NCBI GenBank assembly: GCA_947625585.1 | Contig: CANQOZ010000003.1 | Span: 1-40,491 of the forward strand | DNA: 40,491 bases | Source: an uncultured Eubacteriaceae bacterium | Lineage (GTDB): Bacteria; Bacillota; Clostridia; Eubacteriales; Eubacteriaceae | Direction: 5' to 3' | Notes under the pieces: generated by a model | Told to the model about the DNA's origin: nothing | The model's input: only the letters and a program-made list of their open reading frames with translations | Database searches by the model: none | Shown here: in pieces, positions 33,944 through 40,491 of the stretch | How the letters are laid out: each line of letters opens with the position of its first letter | How positions within the stretch are numbered: the stretch's first letter is position 1 | Program-made: the position numbers and the translations under genes

Positions 33944-36054
33944 TAATAATCCCTACGGTTAAAGCTTCTTCTTCTCTTACGGGGCAAAACTGCTTTTCTA
34001 GATAAGCTAATCTTACCTTGGTTATCAATATCAATAACTTTGACTTTAACCTTATCACCAGGTTTTAGAACATCTTCAACTCTATTAACTCTTCTATTAT
34101 CAAGTTGTGAAATATGGATCATCCCTTCTTTATTACCAGGAACTTTGACAAATGCACCAAATGTAGTTGTTCTAGTAACTTCTCCTTCAACAACTTCATT
34201 TACTTTAAGATCATAGGTAATGTCTTCAATTATTTTCTTAGCTTTTTGAGCCATATCTTCATCAGTTGAAGCTATATAGATGGTTCCATCATCTTCAATT
34301 TCAATTTTAACGCCAGTTTCATCAATGATTTGATTAATAACTTTTCCGCCAGAACCTATTACGTCACGTATTTTTTCTTCATCAATTTTCATAATAACGA
34401 TACGTGGAGCATATGGTGATAACTCTGGTCTAGGTTCAGGAATCGTATCTTCAATTAAATCAAGTATTTGTAATCTAGCTTCTTTAGCTTGAGCTAAAGC
34501 TCTCCTCAAAATTTCTTCATCAATCCCATGAATTTTGATATCCATTTGAATTGCTGTAATTCCATCACGTGTTCCAGCAACTTTAAAGTCCATATCACCT
34601 AGATGATCTTCCATTCCCTGGATATCCGTTAAAATTTCAACCTGATCTTCTTCTTTAATTAAACCCATTGCTATTCCTGCTACTGGTTTTTTAATAGGAA
34701 CACCGGCATCCATTAAAGATAGTGTTGATCCCACAACACTAGCTTGTGAGGTCGATCCATTAGAACTTAAAACTTCTGATACAACACGAATCGTATAAGG
34801 GAAATCGTCATCGTTAGGCAATACTGGTTTTAATGCCCTTTCAGCAAGAGCACCATGACCAATTTCTCTTCGTCCCGGCCCTCTTGATGGTCTAGTTTCA
34901 CCAACTGAATATCCTGGAAAGTTATACTGATGCATATACTTCTTTTCAGTTTCATTTAACTCTAAGCCATCTATTAATTGAGCATCTCTTGGAACTCCAA
35001 GTGTTGCTACTGATAATACTTGAGTTTCTCCTCTAGAGAACAATCCAGATCCATGCGTTCTTGGTAGGTAACCAACCTGAGCACTAAGAGGTCTAATTTC
35101 ATTCATTTCTCTATCATCAGGTCGACGGTGATCATTTAAGATTAATTTTCTAAACTCTTCTTTTTGAAGATCGGATAGAACAGCTTTTATATCATCTATT
35201 TCTTCCTCATATTCTTCTTCAAAGTTTTCAATTACTTCAGCTTCAATTTCATCTAGACGTTCTTTTCTATCAACTTTATCAACAATATGGATAGCTTCAG
35301 CAATTTTATCTCCAACAAATTCTCTAACTTTTTCAGATAGTTCTTCTGAAGGTAGATATAAGGTTACATCAGCTTTTTCTTTACCGACTTCCTTTTGTAT
35401 TTCTTCAATGAATTCGACAATTTTCTTTATTTCTTCATGAGCTAACAAGATAGCTTGAAGCATTGTTTCTTCATCTACTTCGTTTGCTCCAGCTTCAACC
35501 ATCATAACCGCTTCTTTTGTTCCGGAAACGGTAAGATTCAAATCAGATTTTTCCTTTTGTTCTACAGTAGGATTAATGATTAATTCACCATCTACTAAAC
35601 CAACAGCAACTGAAGCAGTTGGACCATCAAACGGAATATCAGAAATACTAAGAGCAATACTAGCTCCATTCATAGCCGTAATATCAGGTGCATTATCCTG
35701 GTCATCAGACATAACGGTTTCAATAACCTGAACATCGTTACGCATGCCTTTTGGGAAAAGTGGTCTTATTGGCCTGTCGATTAATCTGGAATTTAAGATG
35801 GCTCTTTCACTAGGTCTACCTTCCCTACGTAGAAAAGATCCTGGAATTTTCCCAACAGAATACATTTTTTCTTCATAATCAACACTTAATGGAAAAAAGT
35901 CCATTCCTTCTCTTGGCTCTGCAGATAAACCAGCTATTGATAAAACACTTGTATCACCATAACGAACCATAGCTGAGCCACTGGCTTGTCCAGCAACTTC
36001 ACCTACTTCTACAACAAATGGTCTACCAGCTATTGTAGTCTCGAATTTTTTCAT
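33943..36054 (-). CDS. pnp: Polyribonucleotide nucleotidyltransferase (PNPase)
   Basis: 703 residues. It has two RNase PH core domains (first with VRYGDTSVL and [10 protein letters not shown]; second with [28 protein letters not shown] and [29 protein letters not shown]), then a KH domain ([25 protein letters not shown]) and an S1 domain ([29 protein letters not shown]). The C-terminus is basic. PNPase degrades RNA from the 3' end by phosphorolysis. A long imperfect hairpin occupies its 5' leader (36072-36168), recalling the E. coli pnp leader that mediates autoregulation. Confidence 0.98.
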   Translation of the reverse strand: MKKFETTIAGRPFVVEVGEVAGQASGSAMVRYGDTSVLSIAGLSAEPREGMDFFPLSVDYEEKMYSVGKIPGSFLRREGRPSERAILNSRLIDRPIRPLFPKGMRNDVQVIETVMSDDQDNAPDITAMNGASIALSISDIPFDGPTASVAVGLVDGELIINPTVEQKEKSDLNLTVSGTKEAVMMVEAGANEVDEETMLQAILLAHEEIKKIVEFIEEIQKEVGKEKADVTLYLPSEELSEKVREFVGDKIAEAIHIVDKVDRKERLDEIEAEVIENFEEEYEEEIDDIKAVLSDLQKEEFRKLILNDHRRPDDREMNEIRPLSAQVGYLPRTHGSGLFSRGETQVLSVATLGVPRDAQLIDGLELNETEKKYMHQYNFPGYSVGETRPSRGPGRREIGHGALAERALKPVLPNDDDFPYTIRVVSEVLSSNGSTSQASVVGSTLSLMDAGVPIKKPVAGIAMGLIKEEDQVEILTDIQGMEDHLGDMDFKVAGTRDGITAIQMDIKIHGIDEEILRRALAQAKEARLQILDLIEDTIPEPRPELSPYAPRIVIMKIDEEKIRDVIGSGGKVINQIIDETGVKIEIEDDGTIYIASTDEDMAQKAKKIIEDITYDLKVNEVVEGEVTRTTTFGAFVKVPGNKEGMIHISQLDNRRVNRVEDVLKPGDKVKVKVIDIDNQGKISLSRKAVLPRKRRRSFNRRDY

Positions 36055-36071
36055 TATAAAACCTCGTTTCT

Positions 36072-36168
36072 ATAGGCCATTGTTATAGGAGTGCTTGATC
36101 CTCATTAGAAAAAACGGTTTTAACTATTCTTTCCAATGAAGATTAGAGGACTCTATATTATGGCCTAT
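36072..36168 (-). promoter_or_regulatory. Long stem-loop in the pnp 5' leader
   Basis: The outer 9-bp arms ATAGGCCAT (36072-36080) and ATGGCCTAT (36160-36168) are exact reverse complements. Inside, TATAGGAGT (36084-36092) pairs with ACTCTATA (36150-36157) with one bulge, and further CCTC/GAGG and CATT/AATG pairings extend inward. The structure starts 18 nt before the pnp ATG and sits between the rpsO terminator and pnp. Confidence 0.65.
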
Positions 36169-36174
36169 TGATAT

Positions 36175-36198
36175 AAAAAAAGTGGCAAAAAGCCACTT
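36175..36198 (-). terminator. Rho-independent terminator after rpsO
   Basis: A perfect 7-bp stem AAGTGGC / GCCACTT with loop AAAAA is followed on the minus strand by TTTTTTATAT. It lies 5 nt after the rpsO stop; pnp would need read-through or its own promoter. Confidence 0.85.
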
Positions 36199-36202
36199 GT
36201 AA

Positions 36203-36469
36203 TTATCTTCTTAAGTTTAATGCTTTAATAATTTCACGATATCTATTGACATCTTTATCTCTTAGATAGTCAAGTAAAGCTCTTCTTTGACCAACTAATT
36301 TTAATAAACCACGTCTAGAATGATGGTCTTTCTTATGAACAGCAAAATGTCTGTTTAAATCATTAATTCTAGCAGTGAGTATTGCAATTTGAACTTCAGG
36401 GGAACCTGTATCATGTTCGTTTTTACCAAATTTTTTAATTAATTCAGCTTTTTCCTCTTTAGTTACCAT
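36203..36469 (-). CDS. rpsO: 30S ribosomal protein S15
   Basis: 88 residues from the ATG at 36467-36469, the usual S15 length. AAAGGAG lies 5 nt upstream, whereas the longer in-frame start at 36556 would add a non-conserved N-terminus and lies inside the promoter. Family motifs: [38 protein letters not shown] and [14 protein letters not shown]15 binds 16S rRNA early in 30S assembly. In several bacteria it represses its own mRNA by binding the leader. Confidence 0.98.
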   Translation of the reverse strand: MVTKEEKAELIKKFGKNEHDTGSPEVQIAILTARINDLNRHFAVHKKDHHSRRGLLKLVGQRRALLDYLRDKDVNRYREIIKALNLRR

Positions 36470-36546
36470 TATGTCTCCTTTATTAATTTTGTCCATAATC
36501 ATAGTAATACGACGGAGATACGTATAACCAAGAAAATGGCTATAAT

Positions 36547-36575
36547 ATATTAGCACAATTGTGACTTTAAAACAA
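36547..36575 (-). promoter_or_regulatory. Promoter of rpsO
   Basis: On the minus strand TTGTTT (36570-36575) and TAATAT (36547-36552) are separated by 17 bp. The leader would be about 70 nt and can form ATACG...CGTAT-type pairing before the ribosome-binding site. Confidence 0.6.
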
Positions 36576-36581
36576 AATTAT

Positions 36582-37676
36582 TTATTTAACTAACTCATGG
36601 CTTAATTCTACAGTTTTTTCAATAGAAAAGTCTTGAGCTGTTTTCTTCATAGTTTCACTCATAATGGTCAATATTTCCGGATTTTTAGCTAGTTGGTCAA
36701 CAAGTTCTGTTAATTCAACTGAATCATTAATCTCAATAGCTAATCCCTCTCTACTAAGGTATTTTGCATTCTCCTCTTCTTGACCTGGATAGGTGTAAGG
36801 AATAATTATTGGAATATTTTTTGAGATTGCTTCAGTTGATGTTAAGCCACCAGGTTTGGTTATGATTACATCAGATTCTTCCATTAAACCTGAAACCTTA
36901 TCAGTAAAGCCTAAAACTTTAATATCTTTTCCCTTATGTTCAACTTCATTAACTAAATTATCAACGTGACGTTTCAAACTTTTATTATTACCACATACAA
37001 CAACAATATCTAAATCACTTTCAGCTTTTAAGATATTTTTCAAAGCTTTTTTTAATTGTTTTGTTCCTAAACTTCCTGCCATTAACAGAATATTTAACTT
37101 ATCATTATCAGGACGACTTTCATTTATTCTAAATTCTTCTCGAACTGGAATTCCATAAGTATAAATTCTGTTTTCTGGTGCACCACGATCCATTAAAGTT
37201 TGTTTTGTATAGTCACTTCCAACAATGTAGGCATCAATTGAATTTTTAACATAAACATCATGAGCAATATAATCTGTTACAAAAGCTAGTACTGGTTCAA
37301 ATATATCCTGGTCATCTTTTAATCTACCAATAATATTTGTAACTATCGGATGGGTTGAAATAATTAGATCAGGTTTATATTCTTCGATGTCTTCTAATAG
37401 TCTTTCTTTTAGAAAGCGGGCAGCTTGACTTAAAACCTTTTCAGTTGGTTTTGATTCGTAATCAAATTTTTTATAAAGATATTTGTATAGCTTTGGGAAG
37501 TTTACAACTAAATGTTGGTAACCCTTAGTTACGATCCTATTTAAAGCTCTCCCACCTTCTTGAAAGGCATCAATTATGACAACTTCGTCACCATTTTTCT
37601 CTAATTCTTTTGCAAGTGACTGAGCAGCCAATGTATGTCCTGCACCAGTCTGACCAGTGTAGATTATAGCTCGCAC
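36582..37676 (-). CDS. MGDG synthase-type glycosyltransferase (GT28; UgtP/diacylglycerol glucosyltransferase-like)
   Basis: 364 residues, initiated by GTG at 37674-37676. The N-terminal MGDG_synth domain begins IIYTGQTGAGHTLAAQSLAKEL (GxGH loop), with IISTHPIVTNIIG and FVTDYIAHDVYV. The C-terminal GT-B domain has LLMAGSLGTKQLKKAL, VLGFTDKVSGLMEESDVIITKPGGLTSTEAISKNIPIII (nucleotide-sugar binding). Related enzymes transfer glucose or galactose from UDP-sugar to diacylglycerol to make glycolipids and lipoteichoic-acid anchors. The start is 2 nt after the stop of the 56-aa membrane protein gene, so they are coupled. Confidence 0.92.
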   Translation of the reverse strand: MRAIIYTGQTGAGHTLAAQSLAKELEKNGDEVVIIDAFQEGGRALNRIVTKGYQHLVVNFPKLYKYLYKKFDYESKPTEKVLSQAARFLKERLLEDIEEYKPDLIISTHPIVTNIIGRLKDDQDIFEPVLAFVTDYIAHDVYVKNSIDAYIVGSDYTKQTLMDRGAPENRIYTYGIPVREEFRINESRPDNDKLNILLMAGSLGTKQLKKALKNILKAESDLDIVVVCGNNKSLKRHVDNLVNEVEHKGKDIKVLGFTDKVSGLMEESDVIITKPGGLTSTEAISKNIPIIIPYTYPGQEEENAKYLSREGLAIEINDSVELTELVDQLAKNPEILTIMSETMKKTAQDFSIEKTVELSHELVK

Positions 37677-37678
37677 TT

Positions 37679-37849
37679 TTATTCGTTATCCTCGAAATCC
37701 TTTGTGAAACGGTAATGGACTTTCATTAATCTCCCACCAATCTTCTTTTCAGCAGATTTTTCTAAGAGGTTAGTTATTAAATATCCACCAGCAATACCTA
37801 AACCTAATGTTCCTAATGTTAATAGTGTTACTTTCCCTAACGTATGCAT
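37679..37849 (-). CDS. 56-residue single-pass membrane protein
   Basis: A short ORF starting at ATG 37847-37849 with AAGGAG 6 nt upstream. Residues 4-26 are hydrophobic with Gly/Leu/Thr (LGKVTLLTLGTLGLGIAGGY), followed by a basic/polar tail (LLEKSAEKKIGGRLMKVHY) and an acidic end (DFEDNE). It would insert as a single helix with the tail in the cytoplasm or bound to the membrane surface. I do not recognise a family. The stop is 2 nt before the GTG of the glycosyltransferase gene, so it may be a partner or membrane anchor for that enzyme (inference). Confidence 0.75.
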   Translation of the reverse strand: MHTLGKVTLLTLGTLGLGIAGGYLITNLLEKSAEKKIGGRLMKVHYRFTKDFEDNE

Positions 37850-38174
37850 TATTATCTCCTTATATGATAAAAATTATTTACTATATGAATGTTCTTTTTA
37901 AAATGATTATTTTTTTTCTAGAAAAATATAAAATTTTTTTATTTTTAAGACAATTATAACCTACAATTTTAGTTAACTTAATTTTTATAGGGTAAAATAA
38001 AAATGAATGGAATATTTATTTTTTATTTAAGTTTGTTTTAATCTACGTTTTATTATTTGTTAAAAGATGCTAATAGAATTTATCCAACTTTTTTAATAAT
38101 AAACACAACCTGTTTTCAAAGATTAGGTTAAGACAAACAATATTTAAATTTTTAATTTATATGGAGTTATTCAA
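37850..38174. other. AT-rich divergent intergenic region upstream of the PTS operon
   Basis: About 325 bp, very AT-rich with long T and A runs, holding the promoters for the leftward 56-aa gene and rightward PTS gene. I see one palindrome, TTTTTCTAGAAAAA (37913-37926), but no clear cre site, antiterminator (RAT) element or consensus promoter. GGAG lies 8 nt before the PTS ATG. No coding sequence is supported. Confidence 0.6.
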
Positions 38175-39833
38175 ATGATCGCTAAGATACAAAGATTTGG
38201 TGGTGCTATGTTCACACCGGTTTTGTTATTCGCATTTGCGGGTATCGTAATCGGTATTGGGACACTTTGTACTACTGAAGTTATTCTTCCTACACTCGCT
38301 GTAGAAGGTACTTTCTGGTACAGTTTTTGGCAGACCATCCTATCTGGTGGTTGGACAGTATTTAACCAACTACCACTATTATTCTGTGTAGCCTTGCCAA
38401 TTGGGTTATGTAAAACTCAAAATGCTCGTTGCTGTATGGAAGCATTAGTTACATACTTAACATTTAACTATTTTGTTGGTTCAATGTTACAGTATTGGGG
38501 TGGTGCATTTGGAGTTGATTACTTTGTTGAAGAAACAGGTGGATCAACCGGTTTAACAGAAATCGCTGGTATCCGTACTCTTGATATGGGTATGCTAGGA
38601 GCTTTGATGATTTCTGGTGTTACAATTTATTTACACGATAAATTCTATAATACTGAACTTCCTGAATGGTTAGGAGTTTTCTCTGGTTCAACTTTTGTTT
38701 ACATGATCGCATTCTTCGTAATGTTACCAATAGCATTACTAGCTTGTTTGATTTGGCCAAAAGTTCAGATGGGAATCAACGTATTCCAGACTGTTGTTTT
38801 AAATTCTGGAGCCTTCGGAGTTTGGATTTTTGTTTTACTAGAACGTCTACTTATCCCATTCGGTCTACACCATCTCCTCTACTCACCATTCTATTATGAT
38901 AATTTAGTTGTTCCTGGTGGAATCATTGCTTTCTGGTCTAAACAGTTACCAACTATAGCAGCTGATCCTTCACCACTTAAGGATATAGCACCTTGGGCAG
39001 CTGTTACAGCTACATCTTATTCTAAAGTATTTGGTTGTCCTGGTATTGCTTTAGCATTCTATTTCACAGCTAAACCTGAAAAGCGGGAAGAATTATTAGG
39101 TTTGTTAATTCCTATTACATTAACTGCTATTATCTGTGGTGTTACTGAACCTATTGAATTTACCTTCTTGTTTATTGCTCCTTGGTTATTTGCAGTTCAT
39201 TCATTCTTGGCTGCTTGCTTATCAACCGTTATTTATATGACAGGTGTTGTTGGAGCATATACAGGTGGTTTACTTGAAATGATAACACTTAACTGGTTAC
39301 CACTATTTGCTACTCATGGAACAGCTTTCTTAATCCAGATTGGTTTAGGATTATGCGGAACCGCTGTTTGGTTTGTAGTTTTCTACTTCTTAATCAAGAA
39401 GTTTGATATCAAGACTCCTGGTCGTGAAGACGAAGAAGAAGAAATCGAATTTGGTTCTAAAGAAAAATTCCGTGAAGCTCATGGAATGGCTCAATCAATT
39501 AAGTATGATGCTGATGGTAACATGATCGTTGAAGAAGATAAGGGTGGAAAGACTGAAATTGAAATTACACCAGATATGGACAAGAACACTCAATTAGCTA
39601 TCAAGATCCTTGATGGTTTGGGTGGACCTGAAAATATTGTTGATGTAACAAATTGTGCAACTCGTCTAAGAACTAACGTTGCAAACCCTGATCTTGTTGC
39701 AACTGATAAATACTTTAAGTCTATCGGAACTAGCGGTATTTCCAAAAACGGAAACGCTATGCAGGTTATCGTTGGACTAAAAGTTCCACAAGTTCGTGAA
39801 AAGTTCGAAAACGTTCTAAGTCAGTATAAATAA
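38175..39833 (+). CDS. PTS transporter subunit EIICB, alpha-glucoside/maltose type
   Basis: 552 residues. The EIIC domain (about 1-405) has about ten membrane helices, starting RFGGAMFTPVLLFAFAGIVIGIGTL and including FGLHHLLYSPFYYDN and GVTEPIEFTFLFIAPWLFAVH, the glucose-superfamily signature. A charged linker follows (about 415-460), then an EIIB domain (LAIKILDGLGGPENIVDVTNCATRLRTNV) with phospho-cysteine near Cys494. There is no EIIA domain, so EIIA must come from another protein. The next gene encodes a GH4 6-phospho-alpha-glucosidase, which points to maltose or other alpha-glucosides as substrate (MalX/GlvC/AglA-like). Confidence 0.93.
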   Translation: MIAKIQRFGGAMFTPVLLFAFAGIVIGIGTLCTTEVILPTLAVEGTFWYSFWQTILSGGWTVFNQLPLLFCVALPIGLCKTQNARCCMEALVTYLTFNYFVGSMLQYWGGAFGVDYFVEETGGSTGLTEIAGIRTLDMGMLGALMISGVTIYLHDKFYNTELPEWLGVFSGSTFVYMIAFFVMLPIALLACLIWPKVQMGINVFQTVVLNSGAFGVWIFVLLERLLIPFGLHHLLYSPFYYDNLVVPGGIIAFWSKQLPTIAADPSPLKDIAPWAAVTATSYSKVFGCPGIALAFYFTAKPEKREELLGLLIPITLTAIICGVTEPIEFTFLFIAPWLFAVHSFLAACLSTVIYMTGVVGAYTGGLLEMITLNWLPLFATHGTAFLIQIGLGLCGTAVWFVVFYFLIKKFDIKTPGREDEEEEIEFGSKEKFREAHGMAQSIKYDADGNMIVEEDKGGKTEIEITPDMDKNTQLAIKILDGLGGPENIVDVTNCATRLRTNVANPDLVATDKYFKSIGTSGISKNGNAMQVIVGLKVPQVREKFENVLSQYK

Positions 39834-39842
39834 ATTATAGAC

Positions 39843-39870
39843 AAAGCCAGTTTTCGGACTGGCTTTTTTT
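39843..39870 (+). terminator. Intrinsic terminator between the PTS and glucosidase genes
   Basis: A perfect 9-bp stem AAAGCCAGT / ACTGGCTTT with a 6-nt loop is followed by a T run to 39870. It lies 10 nt after the PTS stop and 17 nt before the GH4 start, so it probably lowers expression of the second gene. Confidence 0.85.
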
Positions 39871-39875
39871 ATTAA

Positions 39876-40491
<616 letters not shown>

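Noticed and set aside
36470-36556. N-terminally extended rpsO
   Set aside because: The extension is not S15-like and covers the promoter; the internal ATG has a strong ribosome-binding site and yields the standard 88 residues.
37850-38174. Possible riboswitch or antiterminator element before the PTS gene
   Set aside because: No RAT-like sequence, conserved aptamer core or strong hairpin could be seen.
38666-38899. 77-codon plus-strand frame inside the PTS gene
   Set aside because: Out of frame with the well-supported EIIC domain; a shadow.

Overview
This is a low-GC chromosomal window from a member of the Bacillota, most likely a Clostridia/Tissierellia-type organism. The evidence is the housekeeping gene order (rpsO-pnp-dut-ftsK-rimO-pgsA-cinA-recA and miaB-mutS-mutL-miaA-methionine-gamma-lyase-like), an RNase P RNA that reads as ancestral type A rather than the Bacillus type B, and a DUF896 (YnzC-like) domain. 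TGA is used as a stop codon (ftsK and the 102-aa gene at 12518), so the genetic code is the standard bacterial one. I cannot name the genus.

Layout. 1-10282 (minus strand): a DNA-repair/tRNA-modification operon read right to left: miaB, mutS, mutL, miaA, then msrA, a PLP-dependent methionine-gamma-lyase-family protein, a DUF896-methyltransferase fusion and a truncated S41 protease. Hairpin terminators follow msrA and the methyltransferase. 10283-10857: a gene-free stretch of about 575 bp with several inverted repeats and a LacI/CcpA-like operator. 10858-17065: an envelope-export module: TauE/SafE permease and TetR regulator (minus), and divergently a small beta-rich protein, an MMPL (RND-type) exporter and a secreted xxxLxxG-repeat protein, with a perfect 26-bp palindrome in the divergent promoter region. 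17137-20677 (minus): gpsA-like dehydrogenase, aldo/keto reductase and a membrane-anchored beta-propeller-like protein. 20805-23640: a cupin gene and a divergent Zn/Cd/Pb P-type ATPase, separated by a SmtB/ArsR-type operator that overlaps promoters for both. 23861-25825: an orphan ABC ATPase, a hypoxanthine/uracil-DNA glycosylase and an XRE-S24 regulator. 25867-26200: rnpB (minus), abutting an unrecognised 171-aa gene.

26788-37849 (minus): the second housekeeping block, from a 56-aa membrane miniprotein and an MGDG-synthase-type glycosyltransferase through rpsO, pnp (with a long leader hairpin), dut, ftsK, rimO, pgsA, cinA and recA. Adjacent genes in this block mostly overlap or touch, which implies translational coupling. 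38175 to the right edge (plus): a PTS EIICB permease and the start of a GH4 6-phospho-alpha-glucosidase, a maltose/alpha-glucoside uptake and hydrolysis pair with a terminator hairpin between them.

I see no CRISPR array, insertion sequence, prophage or tRNA. No clear novel defence system is present. The most unusual items are the DUF896-methyltransferase fusion, the MMPL module with a secreted repeat partner and a compact operator, the shared metal operator, the rnpB/CDS abutment, a recurring operator-like motif in two gene-free places, and the unannotated 56-aa membrane protein.
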